In this document: positions 34,978 to 47,024 of the stretch, piece by piece | Position numbering within the stretch: the first letter of the stretch is position 1 | Layout of the letters: each line of letters begins with the position of its first letter | NCBI RefSeq assembly: GCF_040183065.1 | Contig: NC_091129.1 | Location: forward strand, 5,001-69,000 | Origin: Periplaneta americana | Lineage: Eukaryota > Arthropoda > Insecta > Blattodea > Blattidae | Length of the DNA: 64,000 nt | Direction of reading: 5' to 3' | Notes under the pieces: generated by a model | The model's input: only the letters and a program-made list of their open reading frames with translations | Databases searched by the model: none | Told to the model about the DNA's origin: nothing | Position numbers and translations under genes: made by a program

Positions 34978-37070
34978 AAAAATATCAAAATTTTCAAATA
35001 TTTTCAAAATTTTCAAGAACATCAAAAATTTCAAAATCGTCGAAATTCCAAGAAATTTCAAAATTTTCAAAGATATTCAAAATTTTCAAAAATTTTCAAA
35101 ATTTTTAAAAATTTTTAAAAATTTGAAAATTTTCAAAAATTTCAAAAATTTTCAAAAATCGTCAAAATTCCAAAAATTTCAAAATTTTCAAAAATTTAAA
35201 AAAATTTCAGAATTTTCATAAATTTCAAAAATTTGATAAAAATCGTCGAAATTCCAAAAAGTTCAAAATTGTCAAAAATTTTGAAAATTCATTCAAATTA
35301 CAAAAAATTTCAAATTTTCAAAAATTTTAAAGAATTTCCAAAAATTTTAGAATTTTCAAAACTTTCAACAATTTTTCAAAAATCGTCGAAATTCCAAAAA
35401 ATTCAAAATTTTCAATAATTTTGAAAATTTAAAAATTTAAAAAAAAATTTTCAAAAATTTCAAAATTTTAAAGATTTTCAAAATGGTCGAAATTCCAAAA
35501 AAAATGTCAAAAATTTCAAAAATTTTCAAAAACTTCAAAATTTTGAAGTTTTCAAAATTCGTCGAAATTCCAAATAATTTCAAAATTTTCAAAAATTTTC
35601 AGAAATCGTCGAAATTCCAGAAAGTTCAAAATTTTAAAAAATTTCAAAATTTTGAAGAATTTTCAAAAATTTGAAAATTTTCAATAATTTTCACAAATCT
35701 TCGAAATTCAATAAATTTCAAAATTTTCTAAAATTTCAAAAATTATCAAAAATTTCAAACATTTTCAAAAATCGTCGAAATTCCAAGAATTTCAAAATTT
35801 TCTAAAATTTAAAAAATTTGAAAAATTTGAAATTTTCAAAATTTTCAAAACTTTTCAAAAGTCGTGGAAATCCCAAAAAATTTTAAAATTTCGGAATTTT
35901 GAAAAATTTCAAAAATTTAAAAATTGTCGAAATTCCAAAGAATTTCAAAACTTTCAAAGATTTTTAAAAATTTCAGAATTTTCAAAAATTTCAATAATTT
36001 TTCAAAACTCATTGAAATTCCAAAAAATATCAAAATTTTCAAATATTTTCAAAAATTTTCAAGAACATCAAAAATTTCAAAAATCGTCGAAATTCCAAGA
36101 AATTTCAAAATTTTCAAAGATATTCAAAATTTTCAAAAATTTTCAAAATTTTTAAAAATTTTTAAAAATTTGAAAATTTTCAAAAATTTCAAAAATTTTC
36201 AAAAATCGTCAAAATTCCAAAAATTTCAGAATTTTCATAAATTTCAAAAATTTGAAAAAATCGTCGAAATTCCAACAAGTTCAAAATTGTCAAAATTTTG
36301 AAAATTCGTCGAAATTACAAAAAATTTCAAATTTTCAAAAATTTTCAAAAATTTCCAAAAATTTCAGAATTTTCAAAACTTTCAATAATTTTCCAAAAAT
36401 CGTCGAAATTCCAAAAAAATTCAAAATTTTCAATAATTTTGAAAATCTAAAAATTTAAAAAAAAAATTTTCAAAAATTTCAAAATTTTAAAGATTTTCAA
36501 AAATGGTCGAAATTCCAAAAAAATGTCAAAAATTTCAAAAATTTTCAAAACTTCAAAATTTTGAAGTTCTCAAAATTCGTCGAAATTCCAAATAATTTCA
36601 AAACTTTCAGAACTTTTAAAAAATTTCAAAACTTTAAAAATTTCGAAAAATTTCAAAATTTTCAAAAATTTTCAGAAATCGTCGAAATTCCAGAAAGTTC
36701 AAAATTTTAAAAAATTTCAAAATTTTGAAGAATTTTAAAAAATTTGAAAATTTTCAATAATTCTCACAAGTCTTCGAAATTCAATAAATTTCAAAATTTT
36801 CTAAAATTTCAAAAATTTTCAAAAATCGTCGAAATTCCAAGAATTTCAAAATTTTCTAAAATTTAAAAAATTTGAAAAAATTTGAAATTTTCAAAATTTT
36901 CAAAACTTTTCAAAAGTGGAAATTCCAAAAAATTTAAAAAATTTCGGAATTTTGAAAAATTTAAAAAATTTGAAAATTGTCGAAATTCCAAAGAATTTCA
37001 AAACTTTCAAAAATTTTTTAAAATTTCAGAATTTTAAAAAATTTCAATAATTTTTCAAAACTCATTGAAA
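34978..37070. repeat. ~1.03-kb higher-order duplication without GC module
   Basis: Paired phrases recur at about 1.02-1.05 kb: TTTTCAAGAACATCAAAAAT (35009, 36057), AGTTCAAAATTGTCAAAA (35258, 36279) and CTTCAAAATTTTGAAGTT (35533, 36550). This part of the array expanded by itself and contains no GC-rich core. Confidence 0.8.
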
Positions 37071-40000
37071 TTCCAAAAAAATTCAAAATTTCCAAAAATT
37101 TAAAAAATTTTAAATTTTTGAAAAATTTTAAAAATTTTCAAAATTCGTCGTAATTACAAAAAAAATTCAAAATTTTCAACAATTTTGAAAAATTTCAAAA
37201 TTTTGAAAAATTTTCAAAATTCGTCGAAATTCCAAAAAATTTGAAAATTTTCAAAAAATTTTCAAAAATCGTCTAAATTCCAAAACATTTCAAAATTTTC
37301 AAAAATTTCAAAACTTTTCAAAAATTGTCGAAAATTCAAAAAAAATTTCAAAATTTTAAAAAATTTTGCAAAATTTTGAAGATTTTCAAAAATTTTAAAA
37401 ATTCGTCGAAATTCCAAAAAAATGGCAAAATTTTCAAAAATTTTCATAATTTTCAAAATTTTCAAAAATGTCAAAAATTTCCAAAAATCGTCGAAATTCA
37501 AAAAAATTTCAAAATTTTCTAACATTCTCTATATTTCATAATTTCCAATTATTTCCAATACTCCCACTGGCAGCACCGATACGCTTGGGGCTAGACACGG
37601 CATCCTCTGTGCTGCGAGCCCGCCGTTGCGAATTAGCATTACAATAATTTTAAAAATTAAAGGAAATTTAGTAAATTCTTAAATATATCAGTATTTTTTA
37701 AATTTTTTAAAAATTGTCAAAATTTTCAAAAATCGTTGAAATTCCCAAAAATTTCAAAATTTTCAATAATTTCAAAAATTTTCAAAAATCGTCGAAATTC
37801 CAAAAAATTTCAAAATTTTAAAACATTTTCAAAAATTTCAAAATTTTGAAAAATTTTCGAAAATTCCGAATTTTCAATAATTTTCAAAAATCGTCGAAAT
37901 TCCAAAAAAATTTGAATATTTTCAAAAATTCAAAATTTTCTTAAATTTCACAAATTTTCAAATATCGTCGAAATTCCAAAAAAAAATCAAAATTTTCAAA
38001 AATATCAAAATTTTGAAAAATTTTCAAAAATTTCCAAATTTTGAAATATTTTCAAAAATTTCAAAATTTTTAAAACTTTTCAAAAATCGTAAAAATTCAA
38101 AAAATTTCAAAAGTTTCAAACATTTCAAAATTTTCAAAAAATTTCACAATTTTTAAAATTTGAAAAACGTTAAAAATTGTTCCAAATTTTCAAAAAATTT
38201 TAAACATTTGTCGAAATTCCAAAAATTCTGAAAATTTCCTAACATTTTCTAAATTCCTCAGAAATTTCAATTATTTTCAATACTGGCAGCACCGATAGGC
38301 TCGAGGCTACACGTTAGCCACGGCATCCTCTGGGTTGCGTCAGCAGGCTCGCCGCTACCAACTAGCAGTACAATAAATTCCGAAATTAAAGGAAATTTAG
38401 GAATTTGTTAGAATTATCAAAATTTTTAAAATTTTTTAAAAATTGTCATATTTCAAAAATTTCAAAAATTTAAAAAAATTGTCGAAATTCCAAAAAATTT
38501 AAAAAAATTTCAGAAATTTTCAAAATTATCAAAAATTTCAGGATTTCCAAAAATTTTAAAAATATTCATAACATTCAAAATTTTCAAACATTTTCAAAAA
38601 TTTTCAACAATATCAAAATTTTCAAAAATTTCAAAATTTTCAAGAATTTTTCAAAAATTTCAAACACGTTAAAACTTATTCCAAATTTTCAAAAAATTTT
38701 ATAAATTTGTCGAAATTCCAAAAATTCTGAAAATTTCCTAACATTTTCTAAATTCCTCAAAAATTCCAATTATTTCCAATACTCCCTCTGGCAGCACCGA
38801 TAGGCTCGAGGCTACACGTCAGCTACGGCATCCTCTGGGTTGCATCTGCAGGCTCGCCGCTACCAACTACCACTACATTAAGTTCAAAAATTTAAGGAAA
38901 TTTAAAAATTTGTTAGCATTATCAAAATATTTTAAATTTTAAAAAAATTGTCAAAATTTTCAAAAGTCGTCGAAATTCCAAAAAATTTCAAATTTTCAAA
39001 AATTTTCAAAAATTTCAAAATTTTCAAGCATTTAAAAAAGTTACAAAAAATTCAAAATTTTCAAAAATTTTCAAAAATTTCAAAAATTTAAAAAATTTTC
39101 AATAATCGTCGAAATTCCAAAATATTTGAAAATTTTCAAAAATTTTCAAAATTTTCAATAATTTTCAAAATCTTGAAAATTTTAAAAAATTTAAAAAAGT
39201 CGCAAAAAATTCAAAATTTAAAAAAATTTTCAAAAATTTCAAAATTTTCAAAAATTTTAAAAAATCGTAGCAATTCCAAAAAATTTCAAAATTTTCAAAA
39301 ATTTTCAAAAAATCCAAATTTTTCAAAAATTTTCAAATATTTTCATAAATCGTCAAAATTCCAAGAAATTTCAAAATTTTCAAAAATTTCAAAATTTTCA
39401 AAAATTTTCAAAAATCGTCGAAATTCCAAAATATTTCAAATTTTTTATAAATTTTCAAAAATTGTCAAATTATTTCAAAATTTTCAAAAATTTTCAAAAA
39501 ATACAAAATTTTCAAAAAATTTTCAAAAGTTCAAAAATTTCAAAAATTTTCAAAAATGGTCGAAATTCCGAAAAATTTCAAAATTTTCAAAAATTTCAAA
39601 AACGTTAAAAATTCTTCAAAATTTTCAAAAAATTTTCAAAATTTGTCGAAATTCCAAAAAATCTGAATATTTCTTTAACGTTTTCTAAATTTCTCAAAAA
39701 TTTAAATTATTTCCAGTACTCCCCCTGGCAGCACCGATAAGCTCGAGGCTACACATTTATCAGCCACGGCATTCTCTGGGGTGAATCTGTGGGCTGGCTG
39801 CTACCAACTGGCAGTACAATAATTAAAAAAATTAAGGGAAATTTAAGAATTTATTAAAATAATCAAAAATTTTCAAAATTTTGAAAAATCGTCGAAATTG
39901 CAAAAAATTTCAATAATTCAAAAATTTTCAAAATTTTGAAAAATCGTCGAAATTGCAAAAAATTTCAATAATTCAAAAATTTTCAAAATTTTTAAAAAAA

Positions 40001-40935
40001 TTTCAAAATTTTCAAAATTAAAAACCAAAATTTTCAAAAAGCTTCCAAATCGCCGAAATTCCAAAAAATTTCAAAATTTTCAAAAAATTCAAAATTTTCA
40101 AAAATTTTTAAAAATTTCAATATTTCTAGAAATTTTCGAAAATTTCAAAACTTTCAAAAATTTCATAAACGTTAAAAATTCTTCAAAATTTTCAAAAAAT
40201 TTTTCAAAATTTGTCGAAGTTCCAAAAAATCTGAAAATTTCCTAACATTTTCTAAATTTTTCAAAATGTTCAATTATTTCGAATACTCCCCCTGGCAGCA
40301 CCGATAGGCTCGAGGCTACACACGTCAGCCACGGCATTCTCTGGGCTGCTCCCAGATAGCAGTACAGTAATTTAAAAAATCAAAGGAAATTTAAGAATTT
40401 TAATTTTCAACATTTTTTAAATTTTTTAAAAATTTTCAAAATTTTCAAAAATCGTCGAAATTAAAAAAAATTTCAAAATTTTCAAAAATTTTCAAAAAGT
40501 CAAAATTTTCAAAAGATTCATAAATTTTCTAGAATTGTCGAAATTCCAAAAAATTTCAAAATTTTCAAAAATTTTAAAAAATTACAAAATTTTAAAAAAT
40601 TTCCAAAAATTACAAGATTTTCAAAAATTTTCAAATTTCGACGAAATTCCAAAATATTTCAAAATTTTCCGAAATTTTCAAAATTCGGCGAAATTCCAAA
40701 AAATTACAAAATTTTTAAAATTTTTCAATATTTTCAAAATTTTTAAAATTTTTCAATATTTTCAAAATTTTTAAGTTTTAAAAAATTTTCAAATTTCGAT
40801 GAAATTCCAAATAATTTCAAAATCTTCAAAAATATCAAAAATTTTCAAATTTTTTCAAAATTTCCAAAAATTTTCAAAATGACGGAATTCCAAAAAAACC
40901 TGAAAATATCCTAACATTTTCTAAATTTCTCAAAA

Positions 40936-40978
40936 TGAACCTCCGGGTTCCTTAAAAGCCAGTAAGTACGTTATCCTA
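40936..40978 (+). mobile_element. LINE 3' terminal fragment
   Basis: ATGAACCTCCGGGTTCCTTA, AAAGCCAGTAAGTA: the same ending as the LINE copies at 53190-53760 (inverted) and 58640-58800. Only the last ~40 bp are present. It interrupts the last satellite module. Confidence 0.8.
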
Positions 40979-40989
40979 TTTGAGTAGCG

Positions 40990-41058
40990 TGATCTTCACC
41001 AGATACTTCTAATGTTTGAAAAGCAGCTGTCAAACACCCAAAATTCGACAAAACATAA
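40990..41058 (+). repeat. duplicated segment, copy A (left of Helitron)
   Basis: CACCAGATACTTCTAATG, AGCAGCTGTCAAACACC and ACATAA align with 47031-47090 (copy C). The alignment resumes right of the Helitron at 42214. Confidence 0.75.
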
Positions 41059-42213
41059 TCTATACATATAATTTGAACTGGTAATGGAAATTACGGGAAA
41101 ACGGCTCACCGGATTTTAATAAATAACCCCTCATTTTGAAGCTTGGAACCCAAAGTTTTTATTGAATCACGGCCGACTTGATCGGATTTCAGAACAAAAC
41201 ACACACTACAATAAACAATAGGCTATTACACGAAGGCTATGACCTGCAGGATTGCCGACATATTTAGAGCTCAATTCAATTTGTTATTAAAAACTGATTC
41301 TGCAGTATATAATTTTCTGAGTACAGCTGTGTATTGGATATTCAAATCTACGAAACTTGAGGTGGTTTGGTGACATTATTACCATTAGAAATTAAATATT
41401 ATTATAGTTAATATCATGATGGATCTATTTTTCATTAATTGTACAGTACATAATATTAATGCTATATTCATGACATGAAAGTGAAACGTTTTGAGGATAT
41501 GTAAGTAAATGTAGAGAATATCTTAATTTAGATCTTCATTTCTATAATTTACTGAGTGGCTGCTATATATAACTACAAAACTTAAGTAAGATAATAATAT
41601 TGTTATTAAAAATCGAATATTTTTATACTTATTAACCCAGTGGGGTTGGGTCTTTTTCATATACTTAATGGCGGTGTAGTGTAGATATTGATTGTGTCAT
41701 TGTCTTCAGTATTGGCTCGAGAGAGCGCAAAAATTACAGTTCCTAAGGAAAGATCAAAAGGTATTACTTACTGATAAAATAAGAGGCCTAGAAAATTTTG
41801 TAATCTCCAGATCATTTCAGCAAGATATCTTAGTAGGATAAAATGATTTTACGCTCTACATTTCAAGTTCTACATGCAGCAGCTATACGAAAATGCAATT
41901 GTTCGAAAGCTTAGCAAACCTGACATTTTTTTAACTTTTGCCTACAATCCACAATGACCTGAAATAGCTACTGCTATCGTCCTGACATTGATACTTGCGT
42001 TTTCGCGTTGAAACTCTAAAACTGATGTTGGATAGGTTGTAGAAAAAGTATTTGGCCTAAAAAAATTCATTCAGAGGGAGTATGTTTCATTATTATGGAA
42101 GCAAATAACTATCAAAAAGGCAAGTATTCTTCATTGAAAATAAACCTGAAAAATTTTTATTTGAACGTCTAACGAACTTAGTTTGCAGCAGCATTTGCTG
42201 CACAAGCCACTAG
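41059..42213 (+). mobile_element. non-autonomous Helitron, 1155 bp
   Basis: Starts TCTATACATATAATTTGAAC and ends CACTAG, between host A (41058) and host T (42214): the canonical Helitron insertion rule. Eight bases before the end is a hairpin, GCAGCA (42185-42190), a 5-bp loop, TGCTGC (42196-42201). No helicase/Rep coding sequence remains. Flanking halves align across the insertion to the empty site near 47090. Confidence 0.88.
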
Positions 42214-42341
42214 TTATATTATATTCTGTGATTATATCCCTTCTAATTAGTGTTACATACTTGGTTTTAAGCAAATGATTTAATCACTTGAATTCTATTA
42301 CAGATTTTCAGTTCATTTCTTTATAGAAACACAAGACGAGA
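42214..42341 (+). repeat. duplicated segment, copy A (right of Helitron)
   Basis: CTAATTAGTGTTA, AAATGATTTAATCACTTGAA and TTTCTTTATAG are shared with 45204-45290 (copy B). It stops at the TTAA where the piggyBac begins. Confidence 0.8.
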
Positions 42342-42644
42342 TTAACGCTTCTCCGGGCAACCTACTTTTGTAATGTTGATGGGCAAGGAGGGTCCGTCAG
42401 ACCCACATGCCATTTTAATATATTGACAGAAGAAAATCATTTCATTGTACACAATATTAATCCTCTTTAATAATGATATTATTATAGTGACCAATGTATC
42501 CATGATAATATACATAAATTATATAATTTTAGTAGGTTTTTCATGCGATAAAAGAAACATGTTTAGTGTATGATCTACAATTTTTTTTTACTTTCATCGT
42601 AAAACTCACACATATTTACACAAATTTTAGATTTTCTCATTTCT

Positions 42645-42785
42645 AGCACACACACACTCACACGTTATCACTCTCACGTGCTCACACGTTATCACTCACA
42701 TCACACACTCACACATCACTCTCAAACTCACACGTCATCACTCATCATCATTCTCACAGTTTTTACACACACATGTCACTTCACT
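42645..42785. repeat. CACACTCA-type minisatellite
   Basis: Irregular repeats of CACACTCACACGTTATCACT and CATCACACACTCACAC inside the piggyBac, downstream of the transposase. The histidine/threonine-rich frame over it is an artefact. Confidence 0.8.
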
Positions 42786-42789
42786 GTTC

Positions 42790-44669
42790 TCATTGCACAC
42801 AGATTGGCCACAATTGTCACAGATTTGTTTTTGTTTGCGACTTTTTTCATACTGATACATATAACACCTTTTAATGCTCTCCTGTAGTTGGGGCGCAGTT
42901 GATGTAGAGGCCTACTAGCTCTTTGCATGAAAGGAGCAATGGTCATTACAGTTTTTTCTGAAGTCCTACTCTAGGTCTTCTTTCAATTTGAGGTTGGATG
43001 AGACTTTCAGCAACACCTACAAGGAACAACCTCCTATTGTTCTGTTTTCCAAGATTCCACGAAGGATGAAGGCTCATCCATGCAATAAATGCAGTAATTC
43101 CACATACCTACATCTAAAAGATTCATAAAAATGCAAATGGCCAGCGATTTGTATGTCTCTTGCACCCATATGCATTCACTAATGACCGAGTATGTCAGTA
43201 TCTCCTTTTGTGCTATTACAGTGAAGAATAATTTGTGGTTTATTTCCTTGTTCCGAAATGGTTTGTGTGTGGTGCATTGCAGAAAGAACAACAATTGCCT
43301 TATTTGGTTTTGGTACATTGAAACCAATGTTACATATTTTGTAAATCCGAAGATGGATGAACACTCTGGCCGTCTTTTATTTGGCTGAAACTCAGGAGAG
43401 ATGAATATACATATTTTTTGTGTACTGTTCCAACTAAGGTGAGACCATTACTGAGGAGATTCTCAGCGAGTTCTTTGTCAGTAAAGTAGTTATCGCAAGT
43501 TACATTTCTGTTTGTTCTTTGATAAGACAGTGTTTCTACAACCCTTCGACCTACTTCAGAGTGTACCCTTACACAGTTTTCTTTTCTAGTGTATGGCAGA
43601 CCATTTAGGGGATAGAAGGTTTTGGAGTCACAAGCCCACCATATCTTCATGCCATATTTGTTAGGTTTTGATGGCATGTATTCCTTGAAAGGACATCTAC
43701 CACGGAATGGAATAATTTTCCCATCAACCGTTATATCAGTACAAGGATTATAGGCCTAATATTTTTTAAAATTCGAAAACATTTTTCCAGACATCTATAA
43801 CCAGGGCAAACTTATCCTTCTCACGGCAAATGGATCTTGTTGTTTTGTCATCAAAGCAAGTAAACGCTAGCAAAGATTTCAATCTCTTAAGACCCACGGT
43901 CGCTCTAAATACTGGAACACCATACAAGCTGCTCCATGGAATGTCATAATTAGTGTAATTTGCTTTGATGTGTCCTACAGTTACTAGTAGACCGAAAAAT
44001 AGCCGCAATTCAGTGTTGTTACAACACTTCCACGGGTGTGCAACATTTCTTTCTAAATACAGCCGCTCAGCCTTTTGATTATCTATGTCACTTATAACTG
44101 AATCAGTATGAAGATTGAAGGCATCAATAGATTTCCCAGGTGAAAGAGTGACTTTATTTATTGACCCTTTGATAATATTGTGAGCCTAGCTCAGCCTGTC
44201 GGAAAAGGCTCAGAATTCCACGTGGTGCCATCTTTACCAAAGAAATTAGCAGTTTGAACAAATGCTTCCCCCCATATCCTAGTTCTAGACGGTCGAAACT
44301 AACCTCTCGTGGATCACATTGGTGATAACTGCTTTTCTCATTGATAGATAGATCCTCATCATGATGGGTTTCAGGGTCATATGGTGGCTCTAAATGATGA
44401 TTACTAACTTCTGATGCTTCACTTTGATGATTAGATTTGCTATTATCGGCGTTATCATCTGGATCGTAGCTAGAATCATCTTTTCTTAGGTCAGGTTCTA
44501 TAAACAAATCCTGATTGGATTCTTCACACAAGTACTTATACTGAGTCTGTCAGAATATTTGACCTAATTACAACTCATCATTATAACAGCATAACTAAGA
44601 TGCATTCAAATATACTGTAACATCTAAAGACCGTACCTTTGTTTCTTTGACTTTCTTTGGCTCTTCCAT
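42790..44669 (-). pseudogene. piggyBac transposase with an N-terminal intron, decayed
   Basis: PiggyBac transposases cut and paste at TTAA through an RNase H-like DDD domain and bind the ends with a C-terminal zinc-ribbon. Reading down: ATG at 44669 (MEEPKKVKETK), then a likely 96-bp phase-0 intron (44541-44636, AAAG|GTACGG to CTCAG). An acidic N-terminal region follows (NQDLFIEPDLRKDD). The catalytic domain has YDIPWSSLYGVPVFRATVG, TDITVDGKIIPFRGRCPFK, RNVTCDNYFTDKELAENLL and LHCNSTKGDTD. The last part is the cysteine-rich ribbon CDNCGQSVCNENSEVTC near 42800. All three aspartate blocks are visible. A frameshift near 43340, stops near 43180 and 44154, and a shift near 43765 inactivate it. Confidence 0.87.
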
Positions 44670-45163
44670 AATAATTACTCCTATATAAAAATAAAGTAAA
44701 GATGAGAGATTGTCACTCTTCCTATTATAAACTACACCGTATTATGGCTAGCATAACTTCACAATGACTTAGACTATTTGTATTTATTATAATGCATAAT
44801 TGGTCCATTTTTTAAATGTCATTGTTGTTGAGCTTCGGAAATAATTTTGCCAACATTCCATTGTCGTCAGATTGTCACTGAATGGTTTCAAAGAGTGAAA
44901 TCTCGTTACGAAGTGAGAAAAACCAATAAAATATACTATGGTCCAATAGACCCTGCATGCCCAGTTAACACTTTAAAGAAGTAAAAGCGTTCTAGAACAT
45001 TTGTGCAAAATACTACAATATTTTCCTTCTCCCTAACTATAAAAAATACAGAAATTAACAAAGTCATGAAATTTCAAGTAGGTAGAAATTATAGTTTTAA
45101 TTTTATTCACAAAAATATTAGTGCCAGGGCCCAACGGACCCTGGTTGCCCGGAGAAGGGTATA

Positions 45164-45910
45164 TCCGAAAATGACACATCACACCTCAACAAAGACATGC
45201 CACCTAATTAGTGTTAGTTGTCTGCCATTAACCAAATGATTTAATCACTTGAATTGTAATATATTCTGTCATTTCTTTTCTTTATAGCAGCCAACATATC
45301 CGAAATGGCACAAACCTGGACGTCACATAAATGTGAGTTCATGTTCACTTTCCTGAAGTATGATTTGCGGGTGAGGGCTATCTGCAATCAGTGTCATAGA
45401 GCAGCATTGAATCTCTATGCGAAGTGCAGATGGACTGAAACCTGAAAGTGATTGCTGATGTGAATGGTTGGGGCTATTAGGCACACTCGAAATAAACATT
45501 TCATATCTTCGAACATTATTGAAATGCTGAGCTTTTGGAAATAAAAGTATATTGTTAAGATCGATTCACATTCATCCTATTTAAAATTAAGTGTTCTAAT
45601 AATCACACAATTCCCACAATAATACTTACAGTCACGTCAGTATAATATAACCATTTCCTTTTCTTCATACTTTTTTTTACCCACTTAGCCCCCCTCGCTC
45701 TTGGGTGTGCCAATGTTTATTTGTAAACACTCTCATTCTATCGAATTTCGTTATTATGGCCTCAAGATAAACTTGCAACCAGAATATGTGGCCCCGCATT
45801 ATTCCTATGTTACCTAGTAAACAACACAAGATTCATCGTCTTGCTCAAAACTAATAAGTTCCTTATTAAATGTCGTGACCTTATATCATCTAATCTGGAT
45901 TTCAGAAAAT
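45164..45910 (+). repeat. duplicated segment, copy B
   Basis: Matches copy C (47120-47885) through CTATC(T/C)G(C/T)AATCAGTG, ATAAAAGTATATTGTTAA, GTCACGTCAGTATAATATAA and ATTAAATGTCGTGACCTTAT. Its first part also matches 42240-42341 about 142 bp apart once the piggyBac is removed, a small local tandem duplication. A short exon-like block (TTTATAG, ~43 bp, then GTGAGTTC) sits at 45285-45335. Confidence 0.8.
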
Positions 45911-47024
45911 TACAGCTAGGCGTTATGATGTTGTTTATCAGCACAATTTTCTTACAGTTACTACAATTTCATTCAGAATATTATACTGATCGTCACAATT
46001 AATATTTTGCCAAATTTATTATGAGAAGGGGAGTTAAGCCATAGCCGCATTTGTTGTGGGGATTGTAAAAATGTGATAGACTTTGAATGTAAATGTACAT
46101 AAATACAACAACCACGATAAGATTGAGAAAACTTCAGAAACAAAGATGATTATGGAGGAAATGAAATCAGAGAAGTGTATGAAATAATGTTATTAATATT
46201 ATGGAGATTCTAAATTACAGTGAAATCTTAATGAAATGGGGTAGGCAATGTTCAAGAAAGTATGTAACAACACAATACTGGTAGATGTCAAGGAATGGCT
46301 TTCAGAGTTGGTACAACTCACGTTTAGTTTGGAAATGTGGTAATATTTTCGTAGGCTATGATGTTAATGTTGAATTCTGAGATGATTGGAAATCAAACTC
46401 GCGAAATTTGTAATTCACTTGTATTATCGAAACTTATCCAAATTTTGTTTACATTATATAACTCAGCCATAAATAGACAATAACATATTTTCTGTATTGC
46501 ATTGGGTCAGCAACAAAATTATTTCATGTTTTCACTATTACTCCTTTTATATATTAGTATTACTTAATGTCTTCATTTACTGGAGGGAAGATCTTGCTCA
46601 CCACGTTACTCCTGTATCTGTTGGATGATCGATCACCTCTGCCCAGGCTTGTGCACGTGACGACAATAGTTTGTTGGTTGACCTTGGCCATGGATTGTTA
46701 TTAATGTCTTAATTTATATTCAGCTTTAAGTAGTGTTAGGAAGAAGCAATCCCACGTGCTACATAGTACACGTGGCAGTGGGTGATGTTGAACACCATAG
46801 ACAGTGTGACGCAGGGAAATAACTCACATTGTTATGTAGTTTGTATTTTGTATTGATTTGTTATACAAATTGGTGTTATATATCTAAACTTGTGCTGATT
46901 TGGTACAGATTGTAAATTTATAATTTATTTGTTTGTTTATGTGCTGAGAGGTCTTTTTTGTCTGAATTCCATCTTCAGCCTGATTCAATTTATGAACAAT
47001 ACATCTACTTAGTGTTGAATACAC
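45911..47024. other. non-coding spacer
   Basis: No gene recognised. Two CACGTG hexamers lie 10 bp apart at 46763-46784. Confidence 0.5.

Larger units (their letters stand above)
27990..40935. repeat. 12.9-kb complex satellite with GC-rich modules
   Basis: The bulk is short units built from TTTCAAAATTTTCAAAAAT and AATCGTCGAAATTCCAAAAA, repeated in loose order. At irregular intervals a module interrupts it. The left part is CTAACATTTTCTAAATTTCT and CAATTATTTC; the GC-rich core includes CCTGGCAGCACCGATAGGCT, GGCTACACGTCAGCCACGGC, ATCCTCTGGGCTGCATCGGA and AGGCTCGCCGTTGCGAACTA; then TTAAAGGAAATTTAG. Cores lie near 28045, 30525, 31240, 31890, 32634 (partial), 33520 (partial), 34558, 37562, 38283, 38785, 39720 and 40290. 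A thirteenth begins at about 40903 and is cut by a LINE tail. Long frames rich in K, F, N and S on both strands come from the repeat and are not genes. Confidence 0.95.
42346..45159 (-). mobile_element. piggyBac-type element, 2.8 kb
   Basis: Inverted ends share CTTCTCCGGGCAACC (42349-42363, and inverted at 45142-45156). The left flank is TTAA (42342-42345), the family's target duplication; the right flank is TATA (45160-45163), apparently mutated. The transposase lies inside on the minus strand. Confidence 0.88.

Noticed and set aside
28213..40774. Many open frames of 60-174 residues rich in Lys, Phe, Asn and Ser
   Set aside because: They arise because the CAAAATTTT-type repeat rarely forms stop codons. 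They occur in several frames and on both strands, with no domain, start context or conservation beyond the DNA repeat.
42678..42887. His/Thr-rich frame
   Set aside because: Reads through the CACACTCA minisatellite on the strand opposite to the piggyBac gene.
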